NCBI RefSeq assembly: GCF_004115925.1
Contig: NZ_SDDX01000020.1
Span: 206,907-270,906 of the forward strand
DNA from: Lelliottia nimipressuralis
Lineage (GTDB): Bacteria; Pseudomonadota; Gammaproteobacteria; Enterobacterales; Enterobacteriaceae
Direction: 5' to 3'
DNA length: 64,000 bases
Shown: positions 8,670-18,899 of the stretch, in pieces
How positions within the stretch are numbered: the first letter of the stretch is position 1
Layout: the number at the start of each line of letters is the position of its first letter
The notes under the pieces: generated by a model
What the model saw: only the letters and a program-made list of their open reading frames with translations
What the model was told of the DNA's origin: nothing
Databases searched by the model: none
Program-made: the position numbers and the translations under genes

Positions 8670-10170
8670 AGGTCGTGCTCCTTAATTCGGGCGTGATAAC
8701 CCTGCAATGCTGAAATCAGTTGCTGATAGCGGTGATATTTGTGCTGATAGGCGGCGTGAGCCTGCATATCCGGCTCAACGACGCGGATGGCATGTTTGAG
8801 ATTTTGCTGCGCGGTAAAGAAGTCGGGATAAACCCCGGTGCCGACGAGGGCGGCCAGCGCCGCGCCGGAGCAGCCAGTCTCCTCGACCTGGGGCAGTTCA
8901 ATCGCCAGGCCGCTGACATCTGCCAACATCTGCATCCAGACATCGGAATGGGTCGGCCGCCGGTGACGCGCAGGGCAGACACATCGGTAAAGCGCTCCAG
9001 CATGCGGTTGAGGTGGGTCATGTGACAGAACACCACCCCTTCATACACCGCCTGCAGCAGGTGGGCGCGGGTATGGATCGCCTGCATGCCGTAGAAGCCG
9101 CTGGTCATCTCAAGCCCGGCGTTGCTGCCGTAGAGAAACGGCAGGAAAAACACGTCGCTTGCCGCTTTCGGCAGGCTGGCGACGGCCTGGTTGATCTCGT
9201 CAAAAGAGAGTTCGCCCCACTGTGCCGTGAGCCATTCAAGATTGCCGGAGGAGGTCGGGCTGGCTTCGTGAACGATGTACTGCTGCGGATGAACGTAGCG
9301 GCCATAGACGTAAGGGAAAGGTTCGTTATCGCGAATACCATTCGCAATACCGCTGGTGACGGCCCAGGTGCCCATCACGGCATTGAGCGTGTGCTCGTCG
9401 TGCAGCCCGGCGCAGATCGCGGTGGAAACCACATCAAACAGGCCCCCCACGACGGGCGTACCCGCCGCAAGACCGGTCAGGGAGGCTGCCTGAGAGGTGA
9501 TTTCACCGCAAATTTCTGCTGAACCGACGATAGGCGGCAAGGCGCCGTCGATTTCAGCGATCCCAAGCCAGTGCGTCAGTTGCGGGTCGTAGGCGCCCGT
9601 GTTCATGTTGTAGAGATTGGATTCGGAAATGTTGCTCTCTTCGCAGCCCTTTTTGCCCGTCAGGCACCAGCGCAGATAGTCATGCGCCATCATTACGCAG
9701 CCGATTTGCTGGTAGCGCTTCGGCTCGTGCTCTTTAACCCAGCGCAGCAACGAGGCCGGGTGCCCGGTCCACAGGGTTTGCCGCGTGTGCGGGTAGAGCT
9801 TTTCGGGGATCTCGTCCTGCTGCCAACGTTGCACGATCGCAAGCGCCCGTCGGTCGGAGGAGAGAATGGCGTTGCCCAGGGGGCGATCCTGTTTATCCAG
9901 CAGAAACAGCCCCTTACCCTGCGCAGAAATGCCTACGCCTTTGATTTGATCGCCACGGACACCCGTGCGTTTGAGCAGTGCGGCGACGGTTTCGTGGCAG
10001 CGCTGCCAGAGCAGGGACATATCGCGCTCCGCATAGCCCGGACGCGGGCTAAGGGTGGCGACCGCGCACCGTTCGATGCACTGTTCTTTACCCTGGCTGT
10101 TGTACAGACCGGCTTTCAGATAAGTACCGCCACAATCGATACCCAGCCAGAAGGGCTCTTTTTCACTCAT
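8666..10170 (-). pseudogene. lyxK: L-xylulose/3-keto-L-gulonate kinase, frameshifted
   Basis: This is an FGGY-family carbohydrate kinase closely like E. coli LyxK (YiaP). The start at 10170 (MSEKEPFWLGIDCGGTYLKA) fits the family; an upstream Met adds 20 unrelated residues. Homology continues to about residue 405 (LRVTGG), where the frame breaks at about 8955. The N-terminal frame then reads RPIPMSGCRC..., while the correct continuation (THSDVWMQMLADVSGL to KEHDL) is in the next frame and ends at 8666 in the ATGA shared with sgbH. One missing base in the G/C run (GGTCGGCCGCC on the plus strand) explains it. The lost C-terminal part holds the ATP-site segment (ETGCSGAALAA), so the unshifted product should be inactive. 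It may be a true mutation or an assembly error, because the downstream frame shows no further decay. Confidence 0.85.
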
Positions 10171-10219
10171 CTTTGCGATTCTCTGTCGTTGCCGGGTGAG
10201 CGCAGCCCACCCGGCGTTT

Positions 10220-11539
10220 TCAGGCCACACGTTTGTGTGGATTCACCGTTGGATTGGGCTGTGCGCCGGCATCGCATTTCGCCGGCAGCAGCAGCGCTAA
10301 CAGCGAGGCCAGTGCCAGGGAGATCGCCAGGCAGTAAACCCCCGCATCTTTGCTGTAAAGGGTGATCAGCACGCCTACCGCGTAAGGGCCGCAGAAGCCG
10401 CCGAGGTTGCCGAGCGCGTTGATCACACCGCGCGCACCACCGGCCATTTCTGCACTGAACAGACGTGCCGGAATGGTCCAGAAGACGCCCGCTGCCGACT
10501 GCAGGAAGAAACCGCAACCCACCAGCGCGGCGTAGGCCAGCCAGATGTTTTCTTTCAGCGCCACGGAGAGGAACATGCACAGAGCAAAACCGATCAGCGG
10601 CAGGGAGACGAACAGCTTGCGCTTGCCGGTGCGGTCAGAGAGGGAAGAGAACAGGAACATCCCGGCAATCGCGCCGACATACGGCAGAATCGCGAGCATC
10701 CCCACCTGGCCCATCGTCGAATGGGTTAGCTCCTTCAGAATGGTTGGCAGCCAGAGGGTGTAGCCGTAAATTCCGGTCTGGTAGAAGAAGTTAAGGGCGA
10801 TCAGCTGCCACATGGTTTTGTCCGACAGCACCGCACCGAGCGAGGCATTTTTCACCTCTTTGCCTGCGATGGCGCGCTGCTCGGCGGCCAGCGTTTCAAC
10901 CAGATAGTTTTTCTCGGCGGCGGAAATCCACTTCGCCTCCTGCGGGCGGTCATAGATGGTCAGCGTCCAGAGAACCAGCACCACCAGGGACAGCAGGCCT
11001 TCAATGATGAACAGCCAGCGCCAGTCGAGAGCCGTAATGATCCAGCCGGAGAGCGGGGCGGTAATGATCCCGGCAATGGGTACGAACATAATCACGATCG
11101 CGTTGGCACGACCGCGCTCGGCGTCCGGGAACCAGTTGCTGATCATGGTCAGCACCACCGGCAGCATTCCGCCTTCGGCGACACCGAGTAAAAAGCGCAG
11201 TGCCAGCAGCTGATACTGATTGGTGACGATCCCCGTCAGCACGGAGATCACCGCCCAGGCCACCAGCGACCAGCCGATGAATTTTTTACCGCTGCCGTGC
11301 ACCGCGATTTTGCCGCCGGGAACTTGCAGGAACAGATATCCGATAAAGAATATTCCGCCTGCCAGTCCCGCCATGGTGGCGGTGATCCCTAATTCCTCAT
11401 CCATACCGCCTGGCATAGCGAAGGCAATATTGACACGGTCCATATAAGAGATAATACAGGCGATAAGAATAGGCGGAATTATTCTTAACCAGCGTTGGCG
11501 CGGAATATCCGCATGTAGAGCACGAGAAGAAATAGTCAT
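10220..11539 (-). CDS. yiaX2: MFS transporter, YiaX2-like (anion:cation symporter family)
   Basis: The 439-aa protein has about 12 transmembrane segments and looks like the ACS (anion:cation symporter) family of the MFS: SYMDRVNIAFAMPGG in helix 1, RFLLGVAEGGMLP in helix 4 and WFPDAERGRANA before helix 5. In E. coli this position holds the TRAP transporter genes yiaMNO. The MFS version together with the next gene matches the yiaKLX1X2PQRS arrangement described for Klebsiella, which takes part in aerobic L-ascorbate use. Hence it probably imports an ascorbate-derived acid such as 2,3-diketo-L-gulonate. It precedes lyxK by 49 bp in the same operon. Confidence 0.82.
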   Translation of the reverse strand: MTISSRALHADIPRQRWLRIIPPILIACIISYMDRVNIAFAMPGGMDEELGITATMAGLAGGIFFIGYLFLQVPGGKIAVHGSGKKFIGWSLVAWAVISVLTGIVTNQYQLLALRFLLGVAEGGMLPVVLTMISNWFPDAERGRANAIVIMFVPIAGIITAPLSGWIITALDWRWLFIIEGLLSLVVLVLWTLTIYDRPQEAKWISAAEKNYLVETLAAEQRAIAGKEVKNASLGAVLSDKTMWQLIALNFFYQTGIYGYTLWLPTILKELTHSTMGQVGMLAILPYVGAIAGMFLFSSLSDRTGKRKLFVSLPLIGFALCMFLSVALKENIWLAYAALVGCGFFLQSAAGVFWTIPARLFSAEMAGGARGVINALGNLGGFCGPYAVGVLITLYSKDAGVYCLAISLALASLLALLLPAKCDAGAQPNPTVNPHKRVA

Positions 11540-11588
11540 AATTAATGTCTCATTAAGGTAATCGGCTCGGGAATACAGGTTTTTATTT

Positions 11589-12515
11589 TTATTGTGTTGC
11601 TTTTTTCATAACGCTAATACCGTCGCGCAAAATGGCGATGCGATGGTTGACGTCAGCATTAGCATTTATTTCCAGTAATTTGATACCGGAGAATTTCAAT
11701 GTTGCGGCGCTCGCCGCAGTAAATAGCTCAGTGACTTTTTCAGGCGTCATTAAACTGTCGGGGCAGAACGACGAAAATGGCGCGTGAAGATCCTGCCAGT
11801 CGCCGTAATCGCCCGTCACCGTGGTGCCAGAAAACATCAGTGCGCCGAGCTTTCCTGCCTTCTGCGCGGCCTGAACATGCGCGACAGGCAGTGCAGTGTC
11901 GCGTCCTTCGATGGCTGAGCGCGCCCAGTTAATGCAGACGCTGATATCCGTGTCGTCCAGCACCTCAAGAACGTTTTCAAGAGGGAGAAACCCTTTTCGT
12001 GGCGCGCGGCCTGTCATAGCATCGCAGTGTTCCAGCACCAGATCGCATGGCCAGTCCCAGGCGGCGATCTCTTTCATCGAACGAGAGAACGCCTCGGTGG
12101 CTTGCGCAACGCAGGGGTTGCCAGACTGCGGTGCGGCCTGCATTTCCAGGGCGATCACTTTCCCCGGGAAGCGGGCGTTAACGGCGACAATTTTCTCAAG
12201 CAGATGACGATAAAATGTCACGCTTTCACGACGCTGATCTTCATCGGCGGAGGCCAGGCCAAACCCGCCGTTAGCGCCGCGCCGACGCATGGTTTCCATC
12301 ACCGCCGTGACCACGATTTGCCAGTCCCCCGGCGTGTGGCGAAACAGCCACTCATCCCCCAGCGGGTGGAGGTTGTCCAGGCACGGTTGTTCAAGACCGC
12401 GAATATCGGGTGTATCAGCTAACTGACGCCAGAAATCGCGCTCTTCCTGTTCCCCTTTCTGGTGAAACGAGGGTGCGCAGGGGTACGCACCAATAATAAA
12501 ACCGGTGTGAGTCAT
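11589..12515 (-). CDS. yiaX1: YiaX1-like protein (DUF4862), unknown function
   Basis: The 308-aa cytoplasmic protein has no signal peptide or membrane segment. It resembles the DUF4862 family, whose members sit in sugar-acid operons. Sequence features suggest a TIM-barrel ([35 protein letters not shown], with acidic/His residues at strand ends as in AP-endonuclease-like isomerases), but no catalytic role is established to my knowledge. Its position between yiaL and yiaX2 equals that of yiaX1 in the Klebsiella cluster. A role in converting an ascorbate breakdown intermediate is an inference from context only. Confidence 0.7.
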   Translation of the reverse strand: MTHTGFIIGAYPCAPSFHQKGEQEERDFWRQLADTPDIRGLEQPCLDNLHPLGDEWLFRHTPGDWQIVVTAVMETMRRRGANGGFGLASADEDQRRESVTFYRHLLEKIVAVNARFPGKVIALEMQAAPQSGNPCVAQATEAFSRSMKEIAAWDWPCDLVLEHCDAMTGRAPRKGFLPLENVLEVLDDTDISVCINWARSAIEGRDTALPVAHVQAAQKAGKLGALMFSGTTVTGDYGDWQDLHAPFSSFCPDSLMTPEKVTELFTAASAATLKFSGIKLLEINANADVNHRIAILRDGISVMKKATQ

Positions 12516-12542
12516 TTGGCTTTCCTGTCTAATTCAGAAAAA

Positions 12543-13013
<471 letters not shown>

Positions 13014-13020
13014 TCACTCC

Positions 13021-14019
13021 TTACAGCGACTGGATCTTCGCCCATACGCTGTCATCAATGGTGATGCCATTGCGGCGGTTCTCTTCCAGCAGACGGGTGA
13101 ATTCATGCCCCGGCAGGCGCACGGCGACGTCGTCGTCAGAGCGTTCAGCGGTGGTGATGAAATCCATAATGCGCTGCAGTTTGGCATCACGGGTTTTGCC
13201 GTCGATCAGCTTATCTACTTCGATGGCGATAAAGATCTGCGACACGCCGTATTCATCGCTGTTGTCCTGGGTGACTTCCGCCACGGAGGAACCGTTAGAC
13301 AGCAGGGTGGCGATCATGTCCAGCACGATAGACAGACCGGAACCTTTCCAGTAGCCCATCGGTAAAATGCGGCGGTTTTTCTCAATCACGCCCGGCTCTT
13401 TGGTCAGATTGCCTTCGTCGTCAAACCCGCCGTCTACCGGCAATTCGCGCCCTGCCAGACGGTTCACTTCGAGCATGCCGTAGGAGAACATCGACATCGA
13501 CATATCCACCATGGTGATGGGATTTGATGGAATGGCGACGATCAGCGGGTTGGTGCCGATGCGACATTCTTTCGCGCCCCACGGCGGCATGACGGCAATA
13601 GAGTTGGTCCAGCAAATTCCGACATAGCCCTTTTCAGCGGCCTGCCAGCCGTAGCTGCCGCCGCGCATCCAGTGGTTGGCATTGCGCAGCGCCACCAGAC
13701 CAATTCCGTGATCCGAGGCCAGCTCGGTTGCGCGATCCATCATTTTTTTGGCCGTCAGATTGCCGATGGCGCGCTGGGCATCCCACTGCTCAATGGCTCC
13801 CAGCGTGGTGATGCGCTTCGGCTGCGCGTCAGGAATGATGTCCCCGGCATCCAGCTGCTGAATGAAACGCGGAAAACGGTTAACGCCATGTGAATAGACG
13901 CCTGATTCGGTGGTGCGCGCAAACATCTCTGCGCAGGCATCGGCGGTTTCTGCCTTGACGCCACGGTTGAGCAGCACCTGATTGAATGCTGCTTTCAACT
14001 CGTCAAAGGTCACTTTCAT
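13021..14019 (-). CDS. yiaK: 2,3-diketo-L-gulonate reductase
   Basis: The 332-aa NAD(P)H-dependent oxidoreductase belongs to the malate/L-lactate dehydrogenase (Ldh_2) family and matches E. coli YiaK in length and nearly throughout. It reduces 2,3-diketo-L-gulonate to 3-keto-L-gulonate, the entry reaction of the pathway. The start at 14019 ([12 protein letters not shown]) is chosen by homology and by a GGAGAACAGGG leader; an upstream extension has no support. Visible motifs include the catalytic-region His in [23 protein letters not shown] and GYWKGSGLS. It is the first gene of the yia operon, divergent from the repressor gene yiaJ. Confidence 0.95.
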   Translation of the reverse strand: MKVTFDELKAAFNQVLLNRGVKAETADACAEMFARTTESGVYSHGVNRFPRFIQQLDAGDIIPDAQPKRITTLGAIEQWDAQRAIGNLTAKKMMDRATELASDHGIGLVALRNANHWMRGGSYGWQAAEKGYVGICWTNSIAVMPPWGAKECRIGTNPLIVAIPSNPITMVDMSMSMFSYGMLEVNRLAGRELPVDGGFDDEGNLTKEPGVIEKNRRILPMGYWKGSGLSIVLDMIATLLSNGSSVAEVTQDNSDEYGVSQIFIAIEVDKLIDGKTRDAKLQRIMDFITTAERSDDDVAVRLPGHEFTRLLEENRRNGITIDDSVWAKIQSL

Positions 14020-14245
14020 CCCTGTTCTCCTGTTCGTATGAGGGGCGCGTGTGAGTGCTTTTTTATCTCTAAATTTCACATTGCGAAATCTGATTTCAAA
14101 TATAGCGATCAATTTTTGTCAGATCAACGACATTCATGTTTTTCAAAATGTAGTAAAATCAACGAATTGTGTTTTTAATGCTGAGATCGTGAACTGAACC
14201 ACACTTTGCGCTACCATCAGGACGCGATTAACGGAGAACGATGTA
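14020..14245. promoter_or_regulatory. Divergent yiaK / yiaJ control region
   Basis: This AT-rich interval of 226 bp separates the catabolic operon from its IclR-type regulator. It holds an interrupted palindrome, ATTTC-N7-GAAAT at 14073-14089, about 55 bp before the yiaK start. IclR-type proteins bind short palindromes of this kind, so it is a candidate YiaJ operator, but I know no consensus to test it against. A GGAGAA element ahead of 14246 is the yiaJ ribosome site. Confidence 0.4.
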
Positions 14246-15061
14246 ATGAGCATGAAAGAGAGCGAGATGACGCAAGAAAAAGAGAGGCCAGCAGGCAGCC
14301 AGAGCTTGTTTCGCGGCCTGATGCTGATTGAAATTCTCAGTAACTATCCGAACGGGTGTCCGCTTGCGCATTTATCTGAACTTGCCGGCCTGAATAAAAG
14401 CACCGTGCATCGGTTATTGCAGGGTTTGCAGTCGTGCGGCTACGTTACCCCCGCGCCTGCGGCGGGCAGCTATCGTCTGACCACGAAATTTATCGCCGTG
14501 GGGCAAAAAGCGCTGTCGTCGCTCAATATCATTCACGTGGCGGCGCCCCATCTGGAAAATCTGAATATCGTGACGGGCGAAACGGTGAACTTCTCCAGCC
14601 GGGAAGATGACCATGCGATTCTGATCTACAAGCTGGAACCGACGACCGGGATGCTGCGTACGCGCGCTTATATCGGCCAGCACATGCCGCTCTACTGTTC
14701 TGCAATGGGGAAAATCTACATGGCGTTCGGCCATCAGGATTACGTGGCGAGTTACTGGCAGAGCCATCAGGAGCAGATTCAGCCCCTGACCCGCAATACC
14801 ATTACCGAGCTGAGTGCGATGTACGACGAGCTGGAGGAGATCCGCTCCCGCAGCATGGCGATGGATAAAGAAGAGAACGAACTGGGGGTATCCTGCATTG
14901 CGGTCCCGGTGTTTGATATTCACGGGCGGGTGCCGTATGCCATCTCGATTTCCCTTTCGACCTCACGCATGAAGCAGGTGGGGGAAAAGAATCTGCTTAA
15001 ACCGCTGCGCGAAACCGCTGAAGCGATTTCACAAGAGCTTGGGTTCACCGTGCGCGGATAA
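14246..15061 (+). CDS. yiaJ: IclR-family repressor YiaJ
   Basis: The 271-aa protein has an N-terminal winged helix-turn-helix (about residues 20-80; LFRGLMLIEILSNYPNG, LNKSTVHRLLQGLQ) and a C-terminal IclR effector domain (about 95-265; INFSS-like VNFSSREDDHAI, CSAMGKIYMAF, ENELGVSCIAVPVFD). It is nearly identical to remembered E. coli YiaJ, the repressor of yiaKLMNO-lyxK-sgbHUE, apart from a shorter N-terminus. The effector domain usually binds a small carboxylate, which here is likely an intermediate of the ascorbate/diketogulonate route. It ends at a strong terminator shared with avtA. Confidence 0.94.
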   Translation: MSMKESEMTQEKERPAGSQSLFRGLMLIEILSNYPNGCPLAHLSELAGLNKSTVHRLLQGLQSCGYVTPAPAAGSYRLTTKFIAVGQKALSSLNIIHVAAPHLENLNIVTGETVNFSSREDDHAILIYKLEPTTGMLRTRAYIGQHMPLYCSAMGKIYMAFGHQDYVASYWQSHQEQIQPLTRNTITELSAMYDELEEIRSRSMAMDKEENELGVSCIAVPVFDIHGRVPYAISISLSTSRMKQVGEKNLLKPLRETAEAISQELGFTVRG

Positions 15062-15066
15062 GTGCT

Positions 15067-15102
15067 AAAAAAAAGGCCAGATGTAGAATCTGGCCTTTTT
15101 TT
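15067..15102. terminator. Bidirectional Rho-independent terminator, yiaJ / avtA
   Basis: A GGCCAGA/TCTGGCC stem with a 7-base loop is flanked by an A-run on the left and a T-run on the right, so it can stop transcription from both convergent genes. Confidence 0.9.
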
Positions 15103-15122
15103 GTTGTTCTGCGGGTACGCCG

Positions 15123-16379
15123 TTAGTGGCTGCCTTCACTCCAGGCCAGCTCGATCTCTTCGGCCAGGATTTTCACCCCGGCTTCGATTTTCTCTGGGTC
15201 TGGCACGTAGTTCATTCGCATACATTGATGCGTATGCGGCCATGGCTTATCAAGCCCCGGGAAGAAGTAATCCCCCGGCACCATCAACACGCCGCGCTTT
15301 TTCAGGCGCTGATACAGCAGCTCGGTGGTGATCGGCAGATCCTTAAACCACAGCCAGAGGAAAATCGCCCCTTCCGGTTTGTGGATCAGGCAGCGATCTT
15401 CGGGCAAATAGCGGCGAATTGTCGCGATGGTTTCCTGAACGCGCTGGTAGTAAAACGGCTTTATCACGTCATTCGACAGGCGCAGCAGATCGTTGCGCTT
15501 AATCATTTCGCACATCATAGCCGGGCCCATTCCACCCGGCGCCAGGCTGATGATGCCGTTCATGTTGGTGATGGCGCTGATGATTTTTTCATTGGCGATG
15601 ATGATGCCGCAGCGGCTGCCCGGCAGGCCGAGTTTCGAGAGGCTCATGCACAGGACGATGTTCGGATTCCACAGCGGACGGGCTTCGCTAAAGATAATGC
15701 CGGGGAACGGCACACCGTAGGCGTTATCGATCACCAGCGGAATACCGTGCTGATTGGCCAGCACGTCTAACTTCATCAGCTCTTCGTCAGTGATGACGTT
15801 GCCCGTCGGGTTGGTCGGGCGTGAGACGCAAATCATGCCCGTCTCTTCGCCGATGTGCAGGTGTTCAAAATCGACGTGATACTTGAACTGGCCTTCAGGC
15901 AGTAGCTCGATATTAGGACGAGCGGAGACGAATAGATCCTCTTCCAGCCCGGAGTCGGCATAGCCGATGTACTCCGGCGTCAGCGGGAACAGCACTTTTT
16001 TGGTGCTGCCATCGGCGCGACGTCCTGCAAAAAGATTAAACAAGTAGAAAAATGCGCTCTGGCTGCCGTTTGTCAGTGCAATATTCTGTGGTTCGATATC
16101 CCAACCCAGTTCGTCGCGCAGCATATCTGCCAGCAGCGTCAGCAGCTCAGTTTTGCCTTGCGGGCCATCGTAATTGCACAGCGCATCAGTGGCTTTGCCG
16201 TTTTGCAGCATCTCCGCCAGCAGGTTGTGGAAGTAGTCGTTCATGGCCGGGATTTGGGCCGGATTTCCCCCGCCGAGCATGATGGCGCCCGGTGTGCGCA
16301 GCCCGTCGTTGAGATCCTCCATCAGGCGGGTAATGCCTGAATGGCGGGTGAATTTATCGCCGAAAAGTGAAAACGTCAT
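15123..16379 (-). CDS. avtA: Valine-pyruvate aminotransferase
   Basis: The 418-aa fold-type I PLP enzyme transfers the amino group between alanine/pyruvate and valine/2-ketoisovalerate, a side route of branched-chain amino acid synthesis. The start at 16379 (MTFSLFGDKFTRHSG) matches E. coli AvtA; 22 further upstream codons lack homology. Typical class I aminotransferase motifs are SRPTNPTGNVIT, DNAYGVPFPG and the PLP-lysine region MSLSKLGLPGSRCG. It stands alone between the shared terminator and malS. Confidence 0.95.
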   Translation of the reverse strand: MTFSLFGDKFTRHSGITRLMEDLNDGLRTPGAIMLGGGNPAQIPAMNDYFHNLLAEMLQNGKATDALCNYDGPQGKTELLTLLADMLRDELGWDIEPQNIALTNGSQSAFFYLFNLFAGRRADGSTKKVLFPLTPEYIGYADSGLEEDLFVSARPNIELLPEGQFKYHVDFEHLHIGEETGMICVSRPTNPTGNVITDEELMKLDVLANQHGIPLVIDNAYGVPFPGIIFSEARPLWNPNIVLCMSLSKLGLPGSRCGIIIANEKIISAITNMNGIISLAPGGMGPAMMCEMIKRNDLLRLSNDVIKPFYYQRVQETIATIRRYLPEDRCLIHKPEGAIFLWLWFKDLPITTELLYQRLKKRGVLMVPGDYFFPGLDKPWPHTHQCMRMNYVPDPEKIEAGVKILAEEIELAWSEGSH

Positions 16380-16522
16380 AACAGGTGATCTGGCATTCTT
16401 ATAATGAAAGTGGGTAACCATAACGCTAGCATCGTGTGGGTGCAAATCGAGGGAAGAGGGGCGGATCGTTGTTTTGTTTTGCTGATTTGTATTTGTGTGG
16501 TGAATTATTCTGATTAAAGAAC

Positions 16523-16544
16523 GTCCCCTCCACTTGAAGGGGAC
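16523..16544 (-). terminator. Stem-loop after malS
   Basis: Reading leftward from malS, a GTCCCCT/AGGGGAC 7-bp stem with an 8-base loop lies 11 bases after the stop codon. The following T-rich tract is short, so it is only a probable terminator. Confidence 0.5.
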
Positions 16545-16554
16545 GCCGCAGGAA

Positions 16555-18585
16555 TTAGTGATTTCCGGCCCAGACCACCATCACTTTATCGTCCTGGTGC
16601 TGGCGCACAAAACCGTAGCCTTGCGCGAGGGTGAGGGTGGTTTGCGTACCCTCGCCAATAGCCGGATGGCGCGCCCGGAACTGCCCGAGAATTTGCCAGT
16701 GTTTGACGCCCAAAGCCTGGCTGCCGGTGACGTCCTGCCAGTTCATGTCTGAGCGTGTGCCTTGCAGCGGATCGGAACCGGTTGGGCCAAATGGCCGTGC
16801 TGATTCGTCACCGTAATAGATCTGCACCGACCCCGGAGACAGCAGCAGCAGTTCTGCCGCGCGCCGGCCACCTTCGCGGAACAGGCGCGTGTCGTGAGAC
16901 GAGAGATAGCTCAGGACGTTGAAGCTCTGTAACTTTTCCGCCATCTGCTGCCAGGTGAGATCGATATCCGCGAGACAATCGACGGCTTTGGCGGCCTGCT
17001 CCTGATAGTCAAAATTGATCATCGCATCGAAACCATGGTGGTAATAGTCGCTTTGCATAACGCCATGCCCCCAGGATTCACCCGTCATCCAGAACGGGGC
17101 ATCATCCAGCTTTTTGTCCGGATTAGCGTGCTTCCACGCTTTCAGTGCCTGGGTGGATTTATCCTTCAGCTCTTGCCAGGCGGGCAGTTCAACGTGTTTA
17201 GCCGTATCCACCCGGAAACCGTCAATGCCGTAGTCGCGCACCCACTGGCTGAGCCAGTGGGTAAGATAATTGCGCGGGGTGTAACCGGCGATTGCTTCGG
17301 CGTGGGAGTTCGGCTTGTGGTGGTAGAAATTCGGTAAACCGGAAGGGGTGGTCGATTCGGTTTTGAGATCGGGCAAAAAGGCCAGCGACATGGTCAGATC
17401 GTCAAAGCCAGGATTGTCATAATCGCCGATATCGGTGCGGATCCAGTGTTTGCCCCACCACTTTTCCCACCCGGCTTTGTCGCTGAAATTGATGTAGTCG
17501 TTAAAGCTGTGCCAGCTTTGCCCGGGCGCGGGTTTCCAGTCGGTCCAGCGTTCGCCCAGCGTTTTTTTCAACTCATCGCCCTGCAGGTACAACGCGCCAA
17601 ACTGATACTCCTGCATATCCGCAAGCGTGGCGTAGCCGACGTGGTTCATCACGACGTCAAACAGAATGCGGATGCCGCGCTTGTGCGCCTCGTCGACCAG
17701 GTGGCGGAGATCGTTTTCGCTGCCCATGTTGGCGTCGAGTTTTGTCCAGTCCTGCGTGTAGTAGCCGTGATAGGCATAGTGCGGGAAATCGCCTTTGGTG
17801 CCGCCGCCTACCCAGCCGTGAATTTGCTCCAGCGGCGAGCTAATCCACAGGGCGTTGACGCCAAGCTGCTGGAGATAATCGAGCTTGCTGCTGAGTCCTT
17901 TAAGATCGCCGCCGTGGAAGGTGCCAATTTCCTGCATGCCGTCTTTGTGGCGGCCATAGCTGTTGTCATTAGATGGATCGCCATTCACGAAGCGGTCTGT
18001 CAGCACAAAGTAGACGGTAGCGTTCTGCCAGCTGAATGGCGCGGCTTTGTCGGTTTCGGCCCGTTCAAGCAGGAGCAGACCGTTGCTGTTCGCAGCGGGT
18101 TGCAGGGTGATTTTCCCTTGCTGCACCGTGGCCGTCTGCTGGCTGTAGAAATCCCGTACCACGGAGCCTTCCGGGAAAGTGTCTTTCACCTCGATGGTGA
18201 GCGGTTTACCGTCCCATTTCGGGCACTGGCGAGTGACCTCTGCGACGGTTTTCTCTGCGGCACTTTGCACCGTCAACATCAGCGTTGGCGTGCCTGAGCG
18301 CGTATCAATGCGCATCTGATAATCGCCCTCACGGAACAGACGCCACTGAGGTGGCATTCCCTCGCAGGGTTTAAGCGACATCATCTCATTGAGTTTAATG
18401 GGATTTGTGGGCTGCCAGCACGCATTGTCAAAATTGAGGGTCAGAGGACGAGTACCCTTCGCGAGCTTTGCATGGCTTGTGAACACCCCAGCGCCTTCGG
18501 CGTTAAAGGTAGAAAAGCCGGGAGATGACCAGTCTGCATTCGCTATCGCGGGTAGTAGCAAAAGAGCTAAAGCGGAGCGTTTCAT
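16555..18585 (-). CDS. malS: Periplasmic alpha-amylase MalS
   Basis: The 676-aa secreted alpha-amylase (GH13) cleaves maltodextrins in the periplasm for the maltose system. The start at 18585 gives a classic signal peptide (MKRSALALLLLPAIANA, cleavage near residue 17). The catalytic (beta/alpha)8 barrel begins at about residue 190 (ATVYFVLTDRFVNGDPSND). GH13 motifs seen are DVVMNH (region I), GFRVDTAKH (region II, with the nucleophile Asp), the glutamate in MTGESWG (region III) and SYLSSHDTR (region IV). Length and sequence agree with E. coli MalS. MalT-like boxes lie just upstream, so the gene should answer to maltotriose through MalT. Confidence 0.95.
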   Translation of the reverse strand: MKRSALALLLLPAIANADWSSPGFSTFNAEGAGVFTSHAKLAKGTRPLTLNFDNACWQPTNPIKLNEMMSLKPCEGMPPQWRLFREGDYQMRIDTRSGTPTLMLTVQSAAEKTVAEVTRQCPKWDGKPLTIEVKDTFPEGSVVRDFYSQQTATVQQGKITLQPAANSNGLLLLERAETDKAAPFSWQNATVYFVLTDRFVNGDPSNDNSYGRHKDGMQEIGTFHGGDLKGLSSKLDYLQQLGVNALWISSPLEQIHGWVGGGTKGDFPHYAYHGYYTQDWTKLDANMGSENDLRHLVDEAHKRGIRILFDVVMNHVGYATLADMQEYQFGALYLQGDELKKTLGERWTDWKPAPGQSWHSFNDYINFSDKAGWEKWWGKHWIRTDIGDYDNPGFDDLTMSLAFLPDLKTESTTPSGLPNFYHHKPNSHAEAIAGYTPRNYLTHWLSQWVRDYGIDGFRVDTAKHVELPAWQELKDKSTQALKAWKHANPDKKLDDAPFWMTGESWGHGVMQSDYYHHGFDAMINFDYQEQAAKAVDCLADIDLTWQQMAEKLQSFNVLSYLSSHDTRLFREGGRRAAELLLLSPGSVQIYYGDESARPFGPTGSDPLQGTRSDMNWQDVTGSQALGVKHWQILGQFRARHPAIGEGTQTTLTLAQGYGFVRQHQDDKVMVVWAGNH

Positions 18586-18640
18586 TCCATTTTCCTGTCG
18601 CGGCAATTTTAACCAGTTTGCCATCAGGTTTATCGCGCTG

Positions 18641-18673
18641 ACTCCTCCCCCTGAGCTTTATGGCGGGATGAGT
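18641..18673. promoter_or_regulatory. Pair of MalT-like boxes upstream of malS
   Basis: The MalT box consensus is GGGGA(T/G)GAGG. On the minus strand, 18641-18650 reads GGGGAGGAGT. On the plus strand, 18664-18673 reads CGGGATGAGT. Each keeps the GGA(T/G)GAG core, and they face opposite ways 56-88 bp ahead of the malS start. Confidence 0.55.
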
Positions 18674-18899
18674 CGAAAGGGTGAGTGATCTCGCGCAAAA
18701 TTAGGCGTTTATCTGCGATATCGCACACAAATTTGTAGAAATGATGGTTAAGTGAGCAAGTTTCAGGTGACATAGTTTCGGAATTAGACTATTTCTTTGG
18801 ATGCTCTTGAAGACTATTTTTGATATGATTTGAGATTCCGCTCTCAATTTTGTGAAAAAAATAAGGTGTTGGAATGCATATATCCGACCAGGAGAACTA

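Noticed and set aside
9013..10365. Plus-strand open frames across lyxK
   Set aside because: They are opposite a recognisable FGGY kinase and have no homology; the kinase frame explains the region even with its frameshift.
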